IMG/VR virus record: IMGVR_UViG_3300048549_001807
Location: 1 to 43,096 of that record
DNA from: a virus
Length of the DNA: 43,096 bases
Strand: one strand, 5' to 3'
Position numbers and translations under genes: made by a program. Below, piece after piece: positions 35,293-42,246 of this stretch (position 1 is the stretch's first letter; each line of letters starts with the position of its first letter). Below the pieces are notes generated by a model. The model saw only the letters and a program-made list of their open reading frames with translations. It searched no databases and had not been told where the DNA came from.

Positions 35293-36576
35293 TTAAGCCA
35301 ATATATCAAGTAAAGGTTCACCTTTATGAGCTATTGTAAATGGCCTTCCAGAAGGAGAATACTGGTAGTCATTTAGAGGAAGTCCTAAAGTATGAGCAAT
35401 AGTTGCATTCAAGTCTTCTGGCTTGATTGGTTTACCTTCTATAGGAGATCTTCCTGTTTTATCGGTTTCCCCGTAAGTCATACCGCCTTTGATTCCGCCT
35501 CCTGCAAGAAATGCGGTAAAACAGTAAGGCCAATGATCTCTTCCGTCTCTACCGTTAATATTTGGGGTTCTCCCAAATTCAGAAGTTAATACCACCAAAG
35601 TCTCCGAAAGTAGACCTCTCCTGTTCAAATCAAAAAGTAATCCGCTTAAAGCCTGATCTATGTCTGCGCAATTCGCTGCTACTCTATCAAAGTTGTTATC
35701 GTGAGTATCCCATCCTCCTCGTGTTACTTCGACATATCTAACACCGTTTTCAACCAATCTTCTTGCTAATAAACAACCTTTTCCGAAATTAGTTTGACCG
35801 TAAAGCTCGCTTGTTGCTACTGTTTCTTTTGTTATATCGAAAGCGTTTAAATCGTCACTATTCATTAATTTAACTGCATCTTTATATAGATCAGAGTAAG
35901 CTCTAACTTGTTTTTGAGGAAACTGAGTAGAAAAATTCTCATTTAATGCCTCTGCGATAGATATTCTGCTTTGAAAATGCTCGTGATCTAGATATGATGC
36001 CATTTTACTATTAGATAATCCTGCGGCTGGATTATTGATTGGTAAGGCGCCATATTTAGATTCTAGAAATCCTGCTCCGCCTCCTCCTCCGCCAATTTTA
36101 ACATTGGATGGAATGGTTCTATTTATTGCACCTCCAAGTTTAGAAACCCAGCTACCAAACGTTGGGTGCACAATAGTGCCTCTTTTGAGGTAACTGGTAT
36201 GCATAAGATAACTCGCTTGTTCATGAGCTCCCTGACTAGTATTCATAGTTTTAATAATTGCACCATGATGCATAAACTGTGCGGTTTTGGGTAAATTTTC
36301 TGATAAAATCACTCCGTCTGCACTAGTTGGAATAGATTTTGTCGGCCCCTGAATATCTGGCGCATCAGGCTTTGGCCCAAAAGTATCAAGGTGAGACATG
36401 GCTCCTGACATATTTAAATATATAACGTGTCTAGCTGTTGGTATTCTGGATGCAGGCTCAAGGGCGCTAACATTGTTATGTATATAAGCTCCGGCCATAG
36501 GCATTAAGCCTACCCCAAAGCACGCTTTTGCGGCATACGCAATAAATTCTCTTCTTCCTAATTCATTTACTTTCAT
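35293..36576 (-). CDS. DUF1501 family protein with Tat-type signal, 427 aa
   Basis: Begins with a twin-arginine-like signal (G-R8-R9-E-F-I-A-Y-A-A-K) as usual for DUF1501. Family landmarks follow: HVIYLNMSGAMSHLDTFGPK, the HEQASYLMHTSY region, a Gly-rich loop, RYVEVTRGGWDTHDNN, LVVLTSEFGRTPNINGRDGR followed by DHWP, and FLAGGGIKGGMTYG. DUF1501 belongs to the alkaline-phosphatase/sulfatase superfamily and abounds in Planctomycetota and Verrucomicrobiota, where it pairs with DUF1549/DUF1553, as here. It would act outside the cytoplasm; substrate unknown. Very unusual as phage cargo. Second gene of the operon from 38868. Confidence 0.9.
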   Translation of the reverse strand: MKVNELGRREFIAYAAKACFGVGLMPMAGAYIHNNVSALEPASRIPTARHVIYLNMSGAMSHLDTFGPKPDAPDIQGPTKSIPTSADGVILSENLPKTAQFMHHGAIIKTMNTSQGAHEQASYLMHTSYLKRGTIVHPTFGSWVSKLGGAINRTIPSNVKIGGGGGGAGFLESKYGALPINNPAAGLSNSKMASYLDHEHFQSRISIAEALNENFSTQFPQKQVRAYSDLYKDAVKLMNSDDLNAFDITKETVATSELYGQTNFGKGCLLARRLVENGVRYVEVTRGGWDTHDNNFDRVAANCADIDQALSGLLFDLNRRGLLSETLVVLTSEFGRTPNINGRDGRDHWPYCFTAFLAGGGIKGGMTYGETDKTGRSPIEGKPIKPEDLNATIAHTLGLPLNDYQYSPSGRPFTIAHKGEPLLDILA

Positions 36577-36597
36577 AATTTTATTTGGTTTTAGTTT

Positions 36598-38868
36598 TTA
36601 TTTTATAAATATAAATTCGTGTGTGTTTATTAAAGTCCAGATTATTTCTTTATATACCTCTTTCTTGTCTTTTAATGACGATTTAAATAATGATATTTCT
36701 TTTGAGGATGGATTTCTATTTAAAATATATCTAAATCCAACTTTAATTTTATCATCTAGAGATTTTTGAGATTGCAATGCTTTAATAATTTCAAAGTTTT
36801 TATTTTTTAATAATCTTGTTTCTACAAAGCCATTAAGTAAATTGAGCACCTGTGTTGCAGAAGCGCTTTTGTTTGCGTTTTCGATCTGCTCTCTGTCTGA
36901 ACCCCCAAACTCGCGAATAAGGTGTCCTACAGGCGCAGGAGAGGGTAATTCGGAGGCTCGTACAGAATTGCGGTCTTTCACGAAGTTTTGTTTGTAATCG
37001 TCTTTCTTGGTTTGTTGCTGGGATTTAAATTTATCAACACAAGATTCGCAGCAAAATGCAACCGTCTCTCCGTTTTCATTAAGAGCTAATAAAGTTGGAT
37101 CAATAGCTCTGCCTGGTTTAATTGGGCAATCTGTATTTATTGGTTCTGTGAATTTTGGTTTATTTGCTGTTTTTGGCCTTTCGGTTTTATTTATTTTGGC
37201 CATAAGATCTTGAAATAATTCTTCGCCAGTCATTGCCGAAAAGTTTTGAAAGTCTTCGTAGCCTTTTGTGTTTTGCTGAAGTTTTCTGGAATCTATATCG
37301 TTAAACGTTAAATTTACTAATGAATCCCAGACTTGTTCGCCACTCATTCTTTCAAGCATTGGCCCTTGATAGAAATATGGAATAGCGTTGTGAGATTGTT
37401 TTTCAGAATTTGGTCCTGCGATAATCCATTTTACATCTACAGGCATAGACTGATCTTTATTATCTTTTGGGATAACATCTCTTATTACAGATTGACGCTG
37501 AAAAGTTTTTGTGTTATATAATACCCTTAAAAACTCTTTTAAATCGTAATCTAAAGCTACCATAACTTTTTCCAAATGTAGCTGAAGTTTTGGATCTGTA
37601 GCTAATGTATCATCAAACATGTTATCAATTGGCTCAATTAAAGCTAGTCCAAAAGCTTCTTTCCATAACCTATTTACAATAACAGCTGTAAATCTAGGAT
37701 TCGAATCTGTTGCAAGCCAATTTGCATATATTTCTCGAGACCCTGCTTGAGGGGCTTTTGTTTTTATGTCGATTTCTTTTCCAAAAATTGTTTTTCCAGA
37801 TAATGTTTCGCTTGGCTTTGCGTTGTCGTATTGATAGTCATTTGGTAAATTAATTTTTCCTGAACCCAGACTATCTAAGCCTGTTTGAAGAATGTCTTGA
37901 ATGCCCCTAGATTCATTTCTTAGCTGTCTAGATTTTTGCGGCTCACCTGCTTGCTCTAGCCTTCTTTGTTCTGTATTAACCAATCTATTAAATTGACCTA
38001 AATTATCAACACCTCTTCTTCTTAGATTTGTCGAACCGCTTGTGAACGCAGCCATTTCGTAGAATTGTTTTTGTGTCCAGCGATCAAATGGATGATCATG
38101 GCACTGGGCGCATTCAAGACTAGTGCCAAGAAAGATGCGAACTGTATTGGCCATATTGTCGAGGGGCATGTTTACATCTCGCGCAAAGTAACTAACTCCT
38201 TCATTACCTCTTTCCCATAAAGCTCCAGATGAAGAAAGCATTTCTCTTACCCAAACATCATATGGTCTATTGTTTGATATAAATTCTTTTACATAATTTT
38301 TATATGGTATACCTGATACTCTATTATTTAATCTATCTTTTATTCTTAATATATCAGCCCAAAAGTTAAACCAATGACTCACATACCCTTCGCTGCCTAA
38401 TAGTTGATCTATTAATTTTGATCTTTTGTTTTTGCCTTTACTATTTAAAAAGGTGTCTACTTCCGTTAACGACGGAGTTCTCCCGATAACCTTTAAATAA
38501 GATCTGCGCAAAAATGTAGCATCATCAACTTCTTTGTTTGGTTTGAGGTTATATGATCGTAATTTTGTTTCAATTAAACTATCAATATATCTTGCATGGG
38601 TATTTAAATCTTTATCTGATAGTGGTTTTTTAAATTTCGGCAAAGCTTCGTGGCTTGGCGGGAAGTTGTTTTTGATATAAGCTTGATTATCTTCTGTAAG
38701 AGAATCTATTGCTATTCTAAATAATTGTAGATCACTTGCTCTTTTTATTAAAGCGTGAGTCGCATTCGCTTCAAGAATATCTCCTTTCAAGTCTTTTCCG
38801 TTATTAAAGTATAATGTATCTCCAAGACAATAAAAAGACGAGATTAATAATAAAAGTAGTTTTTTCAT
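36598..38868 (-). CDS. DUF1549/DUF1553 protein with heme-type CxxCH and YHS-like insert, 756 aa
   Basis: Signal peptide (residues 1-16, KKLLLLLISSFYCLG), then a small domain (DTLYFNNGKDLKGDILEANA ... LTEDNQAYIKNNFP) of the kind found at the start of verrucomicrobial secreted proteins. DUF1549 covers about 90-275, with FLRRSYLKVIGRTPS and C253-A-Q-C256-H257 followed by DHPFDRWTQ; DUF1553 follows from about 375 (YANWLATDSNPRFTAVIVNR). A Cys-rich insert (C581-P-I ... F-C606-C607-E-S-C610) resembles YHS/TRASH metal-binding domains. Exported; CxxCH may hold heme c. Promoter with leaderless geometry; the DUF1501 gene follows. Confidence 0.88.
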   Translation of the reverse strand: MKKLLLLLISSFYCLGDTLYFNNGKDLKGDILEANATHALIKRASDLQLFRIAIDSLTEDNQAYIKNNFPPSHEALPKFKKPLSDKDLNTHARYIDSLIETKLRSYNLKPNKEVDDATFLRRSYLKVIGRTPSLTEVDTFLNSKGKNKRSKLIDQLLGSEGYVSHWFNFWADILRIKDRLNNRVSGIPYKNYVKEFISNNRPYDVWVREMLSSSGALWERGNEGVSYFARDVNMPLDNMANTVRIFLGTSLECAQCHDHPFDRWTQKQFYEMAAFTSGSTNLRRRGVDNLGQFNRLVNTEQRRLEQAGEPQKSRQLRNESRGIQDILQTGLDSLGSGKINLPNDYQYDNAKPSETLSGKTIFGKEIDIKTKAPQAGSREIYANWLATDSNPRFTAVIVNRLWKEAFGLALIEPIDNMFDDTLATDPKLQLHLEKVMVALDYDLKEFLRVLYNTKTFQRQSVIRDVIPKDNKDQSMPVDVKWIIAGPNSEKQSHNAIPYFYQGPMLERMSGEQVWDSLVNLTFNDIDSRKLQQNTKGYEDFQNFSAMTGEELFQDLMAKINKTERPKTANKPKFTEPINTDCPIKPGRAIDPTLLALNENGETVAFCCESCVDKFKSQQQTKKDDYKQNFVKDRNSVRASELPSPAPVGHLIREFGGSDREQIENANKSASATQVLNLLNGFVETRLLKNKNFEIIKALQSQKSLDDKIKVGFRYILNRNPSSKEISLFKSSLKDKKEVYKEIIWTLINTHEFIFIK

Positions 38869-38874
38869 ATCATG

Positions 38875-38902
38875 ATATTACACTATTTTGATTGCTTGTC
38901 AA
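38875..38902 (-). promoter_or_regulatory. Promoter of the DUF1549-DUF1501 operon
   Basis: TTGACA (38902-38897), 16-nt spacer ending GTG, TAATAT (38880-38875), exactly 6 nt to the ATG at 38868. It combines the early -35 box with the GTG-TAnnnT form of the late motif, so it might be read by both holoenzymes. Confidence 0.7.
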
Positions 38903-38924
38903 GAAATTTTCATATAAATCGCGC

Positions 38925-38952
38925 AAAAAAAGCCACCCATTTCTGGGTGGCT
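38925..38952 (-). terminator. Terminator after the porin operon
   Basis: AGCCACCCA and TGGGTGGCT form a perfect 9-bp stem with a TTTC loop; on the minus strand it is followed by seven T residues. Confidence 0.9.
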
Positions 38953-38984
38953 GTATGAACATTAATTAGATAATTAAAGTTTTA

Positions 38985-39215
38985 TTAATCTTTTTGCTTA
39001 AAAAGCGCAACAATAAGTAATAGCGTGATTACTCCTGCAAGAGAGGCTCCTTGCCCTACGAAACCTGCGACTACCTCTTGAAGGTTGCCAATAACGTTAA
39101 TGGGTGCTCCTTCGCCAAACACAACTTGTGCGACAACGAGCAATCCGATAATAGAGAGCAGGACGCTTGTAACTCCTCCTGCGTAATTTTTGATTGTATC
39201 TATTGTATTTTTCAT
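38985..39215 (-). CDS. Small two-helix membrane protein, 76 aa
   Basis: Start at 39215 (MKNTIDTIKNYAGGVTSVLL); the longer frame reaches into the upstream porin gene. Two hydrophobic segments at about residues 15-33 and 50-71 flank a short loop (GEGAPINVIGNLQEVVAGFV), and the protein ends KQKD. It starts 8 nt after the porin stop and shares its transcript, which ends at the strong hairpin. Alternatives are a holin-like pore or a porin-associated inner-membrane partner; the sequence does not decide. Confidence 0.6.
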   Translation of the reverse strand: MKNTIDTIKNYAGGVTSVLLSIIGLLVVAQVVFGEGAPINVIGNLQEVVAGFVGQGASLAGVITLLLIVALFKQKD

Positions 39216-39222
39216 AATTAAA

Positions 39223-39876
39223 TTAGAAAGACAAAGTGAATGCTGCAGATAATAAATCTTCTCCGTCAATAGAATCTGAGTTTACACGAGTATAACCAAT
39301 GGAAGCTCCTACTGATTCGGATAGGTTCTTTGATAAAGAAGCTCCAAGTGAGTGGTAATCATTATCCTCAATACCATATCTATCTGCATTTCCCAGAGAA
39401 CCTGCTAAGGTTAAATCTGCGAAATCTAGATCAAACTTATGAGAAATTCCTCCTTCAAAAACATAGTTATCATCGCTCGTATCTCTTAAAATCAAAAAAT
39501 ATGGAGATAGAGCGTAATCAAGATTAATGCTGAGTGCCGCATCAAGTTGACTGCCTCCGTCAATAATTTCTTCATGTTGAATTCCGATGTAAACATTTAA
39601 TAATTCTCCAATTGCGTTGGAAACGCCTCCAGAAAATGTATAAACACTTTGTCCGTCAGACAACTCATCGACAGACGAGGCAGAGCCTTCAACATTTAAG
39701 CCTCCGATTTGCGCGCCATAAGATACCGAAGCTGAAATACTTTCTTCTGTCAAAAGCGAACCTTTGCTAAATGTATCGGTGCCATAACCCAAGGAAACGG
39801 TGCCTGATCCAGCATGGACTGCGTTAATAAATAAAGCTGCTACAAGAGCAGTAACTGTTAGTAGTTTGGTTTTCAT
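39223..39876 (-). CDS. Outer-membrane beta-barrel (porin-like), 217 aa
   Basis: A clear signal peptide (MKTKLLTVTALVAALFINAV, cleavage after HA) precedes about ten alternating-residue beta strands (GTVSLGYGTD, SISASVSYGAQ, LNVEGSASSV, VYIGIQHEE, ASIGYTRV), and the last residue is Phe in AAFTLSF, the recognition signal for barrel insertion. It should sit in the host outer membrane and pass small solutes or mask a receptor. Phage-encoded porins are rare. Promoter TTGACA-N17-TATAAT lies upstream with a 14-nt leader. Confidence 0.8.
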   Translation of the reverse strand: MKTKLLTVTALVAALFINAVHAGSGTVSLGYGTDTFSKGSLLTEESISASVSYGAQIGGLNVEGSASSVDELSDGQSVYTFSGGVSNAIGELLNVYIGIQHEEIIDGGSQLDAALSINLDYALSPYFLILRDTSDDNYVFEGGISHKFDLDFADLTLAGSLGNADRYGIEDNDYHSLGASLSKNLSESVGASIGYTRVNSDSIDGEDLLSAAFTLSF

Positions 39877-39890
39877 AATTAAAACTCATA

Positions 39891-39919
39891 ATTATAAATC
39901 ATTTAATCACTAATGTCAA
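39891..39919 (-). promoter_or_regulatory. Consensus promoter of the porin operon
   Basis: TTGACA (39919-39914), 17-nt spacer, TATAAT (39896-39891), 14 nt to the ATG at 39876. Both boxes are perfect consensus; it lies at the 3' end of the Hsp20 gene. Confidence 0.8.
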
Positions 39920-40362
39920 GTAATTTTTATTTTATTTTTAGATTTATTTTCTTTTCTTGGAATTCTTATTTCTAATATACCATTGTTCATTTTTGCGGAA
40001 ATCTTATCTTCATTTACTTCTCCGTTTAATTTAAATGTGTTTTTAAATCCATCTTTAAATATTTGTTGTTGAATGTATTCTCCTTCTACAGAGATTTCTT
40101 TTGGGGTTTTGTATGAGACAATTAATTTTCCTTTTTCGCAATCAATATTGATATCTTCTTTGGGAATGCCAGGGGTTAAAAGCTCGATTAAAACTTCGTT
40201 TTCTTTTGATAAAACATTTGCCTGCACAGGATAGTCATCGAGTTCATTGAAAAATTCATAATCATCTGATGATGAAAAATTAAGGAATAGATCGTTTAGC
40301 AAACTGTTCATTGTTGATTTTGTTGATTTTGGTCTATAATTTTTTTTAAAGTAATATGCCAT
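39916..40362 (-). CDS. Small heat shock protein, Hsp20/alpha-crystallin, 148 aa
   Basis: The alpha-crystallin domain spans about residues 45-137: VLIELLTPGIPKEDINIDCE with GKLIVSY, and the signature A-K-M-N-N-G-I-L-E-I-R-I-P near the C-terminus. The N-terminus (MAYYFKKNYRPKSTKSTMNS) is polar, and the tail is Lys-rich without an I-x-I anchor except IKIT. Hsp20 genes occur in many T4-like marine phages and hold unfolded proteins. The upstream region contains TTAACCCTTAAC, also present before the gene at 3380. Confidence 0.9.
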   Translation of the reverse strand: MAYYFKKNYRPKSTKSTMNSLLNDLFLNFSSSDDYEFFNELDDYPVQANVLSKENEVLIELLTPGIPKEDINIDCEKGKLIVSYKTPKEISVEGEYIQQQIFKDGFKNTFKLNGEVNEDKISAKMNNGILEIRIPRKENKSKNKIKIT

Positions 40363-40421
40363 AGTTATATATTTGTTAAGGGTTAAAGTATAATAACCTA
40401 TTATTGCAAAAGTTATGCCAA

Positions 40422-41042
40422 TTATTTTTTAAAAAGAAAATTTTTCCATTCAGGCCTTTCATTTTGAAAGGGGTAAAAGAAGGGGAACGGATTAGAAGGC
40501 TTAAGGTTTTCACCTTTATAATTTTTATAAGGATAAATTGCAGCTTTTTTGCAGTTGCATTTTTTACACGTAATAGTGACATTATGACTCTCCTTTGTCC
40601 CACCTTTGCATCTTGGATATATATGCTCTATACTCATATTGCTGATATCATGTTTGTCTCCGCATATTTGACATCGACCTTTATATCTTTTGTATAAATA
40701 CCTTAAGTTCGGCTTTTGCTTGGTTTGATATGCCCATTTAGAAGTAGTTAATAATATTGTTGGAACTGGATATAATCTTTTGCAGGAACATAAAAATGGT
40801 TGGTTTTTATAATAACTTGATCTTTCTGGGTTCACCCAATCTTCCCATGTCAAAGGCTCTCCAGAGAAACTTAATGCAAGAACGGTTGGATCTTGTAAAC
40901 GTGTTGATCCGCATGAAATTAATTTTCTTATACCTTCTCTTGCAGTAGTAATATTGATAGGTGTCCAGAAATGAGATAAAATTAAAACAACCCTATCTTT
41001 TGTGTCGCAAATATGGGAATTGCGGTCAAGATTTTTATCCAT
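40422..41042 (-). CDS. HNH endonuclease-type protein, 206 aa
   Basis: The C-terminal HNH module reads RYKGRCQICGDKHDISNMSI, then EHIYPRCKGGTKESHNV and TCKKCNCKKA: two Cys pairs around an E-H...H/N core, as in phage-encoded HNH enzymes. The N-terminal half (VVLILSHFWTPINITTAREG) is of unknown fold. It overlaps the upstream fibre-type gene by 8 nt. Most likely a homing-type or DNA-nicking enzyme; a packaging HNH is less likely as it is far from the terminase. No own promoter seen. Confidence 0.8.
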   Translation of the reverse strand: MDKNLDRNSHICDTKDRVVLILSHFWTPINITTAREGIRKLISCGSTRLQDPTVLALSFSGEPLTWEDWVNPERSSYYKNQPFLCSCKRLYPVPTILLTTSKWAYQTKQKPNLRYLYKRYKGRCQICGDKHDISNMSIEHIYPRCKGGTKESHNVTITCKKCNCKKAAIYPYKNYKGENLKPSNPFPFFYPFQNERPEWKNFLFKK

Positions 41043-41301
41043 TGCTTACGGCGATTACGCCATTATTGTTCCATAGTTGACCAGCAGTATTTGGGTCAGA
41101 GGTTGGTAAATTTTCAAGCATAAGAATTGTTGTATTATTTTCAGTGGTTGTCGTGAGTATGTTGTCATCTATAGACTCAATCGTTAAAACTTCATCGTCA
41201 TCAACATACAGTTTACCCTCTATTTCTTGCAAAATTATATTTTTTGCAGTATCATTACTGGTAGTTAACCTAATTTTGTTAAAACTTTGTATTCTGGCCA
41301 T
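41035..41301 (-). CDS. Short fibre-type protein, paralogue of the 41311 gene, 88 aa
   Basis: N-terminus MARIQSFNKIRLTTSNDTAK followed by LQEIEGKLYVDDDEVLT matches the neighbour's MARAQNFHKVRLTTSN...LLEEIHGNLYADNVLVLT; the C-terminus LPTSDPNTAGQLWNNNGVIAVS matches LPSSQPSTSGQVWNNNGVLAIA. Only the middle is short here, so it is a minimal version with both end modules and no inserted repeats. The LPTS...GQLWNNxGVL end is common in phage fibre proteins. TAATAT ends 6 nt before the ATG. Confidence 0.65.
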   Translation of the reverse strand: MARIQSFNKIRLTTSNDTAKNIILQEIEGKLYVDDDEVLTIESIDDNILTTTTENNTTILMLENLPTSDPNTAGQLWNNNGVIAVSNG

Positions 41302-41307
41302 TTTGAT

Positions 41308-41313
41308 ATATTA
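41308..41313 (-). promoter_or_regulatory. Possible -10 box TAATAT before the short fibre-type gene
   Basis: TAATAT (41313-41308), exactly 6 nt to the ATG at 41301. It overlaps the stop of the upstream gene and has no clear -35 box. Confidence 0.35.
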
Positions 41314-42243
41314 TGCTATAGCTAATACACCATTATTATTCCAAACTTGACCGCTAGTTGATGGTTGGGATGAAGGTAAGTTATTAATTGTTATCTCTGT
41401 GGTTGATACATTTTTGTCGTTTAGCCAATATACAACTGGAGAATTTCTCCATCCTTGACTTGTGTCCGCATATATAAAATCATCATCGTAATCGAATCCA
41501 TCTGAATCATAATCTACGGGAGAATATTCTGCATCAATAATCGGTATTCTTCCCCATCTCGTATTTTCTATGCAAACATAGTAAAAGAAGTCGTCTTTAT
41601 CCAAGTCTCCTTGATTACCTGCAGAGCGAACTGTTTCCGCCATAGCCATTTGTCTTGAGTTATTAGAGCTTGTAACTATTCTGTACTTAGATTCTTCAAT
41701 ATAAACATCTCCAGCAACAACTTCGGACGTAGGTAATTCTGGTTCTGCATATGCGAGAGGAGCTTCTTTCCAACCTTCCGATGTTAAAACATATATATAA
41801 TCATTATCAAAATGAAAGTTTGGCGAAAATGTATTGGATGAATAAAAGTCTGAATCAACTAGAGGTATTCTTCCCCAGCGAGTTCCTTCTATACATATAT
41901 AGTAAAAATCATCTTCTATAAAAGAATCCTGGGGATTACCTGATTGCCTAGAGACTTCTGCCATAATAATCTGCCTCCAAACATTATCGTTTGTAACAAT
42001 CTTATATCTGGGAGATCCACTGCGTACAACTGGCGCTTCTGAAGGAGGGTCTATGATGTCTCCCCTGGAAACAGAATTTCCTTCTAAATTAACAGAAGGT
42101 TTATATTTTATTATATTTGCTTCAGTTAATACAAGTACATTGTCAGCATATAAATTGCCGTGAATTTCTTCAAGTAAAAGGTCGTACTGCTGATTGTTGC
42201 TTGTGGTTAGGCGGACCTTATGAAAATTCTGCGCCCTTGCCAT
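41311..42243 (-). CDS. Fibre-type protein with internal domain duplication, 310 aa
   Basis: N-terminal module (1-41) and C-terminal LPSSQPSTSGQVWNNNGVLA (289-308) as in the 88-aa paralogue. Between them are two copies of a domain of about 87 residues: 79-165 (RYKIVT...RQIIMAE...GN...DDFYYICIEGTRWGRIPLVD) and 186-272 (KYRIVT...RQMAMAE...GN...DDFFYYVCIENTRWGRIPIID). The acidic, Tyr-rich composition suits a surface beta structure. It follows the 42247 gene after three bases, without its own promoter. Confidence 0.7.
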   Translation of the reverse strand: MARAQNFHKVRLTTSNNQQYDLLLEEIHGNLYADNVLVLTEANIIKYKPSVNLEGNSVSRGDIIDPPSEAPVVRSGSPRYKIVTNDNVWRQIIMAEVSRQSGNPQDSFIEDDFYYICIEGTRWGRIPLVDSDFYSSNTFSPNFHFDNDYIYVLTSEGWKEAPLAYAEPELPTSEVVAGDVYIEESKYRIVTSSNNSRQMAMAETVRSAGNQGDLDKDDFFYYVCIENTRWGRIPIIDAEYSPVDYDSDGFDYDDDFIYADTSQGWRNSPVVYWLNDKNVSTTEITINNLPSSQPSTSGQVWNNNGVLAIA

Positions 42244-42246
42244 GGC

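Noticed and set aside
35293-39876. Host chromosomal segment joined by assembly error
   Set aside because: The genes are preceded by promoters with the same 6-nt geometry as phage genes, have the same AT-rich composition, and lie between phage genes on both sides with terminators fitting. Not excluded without read data.
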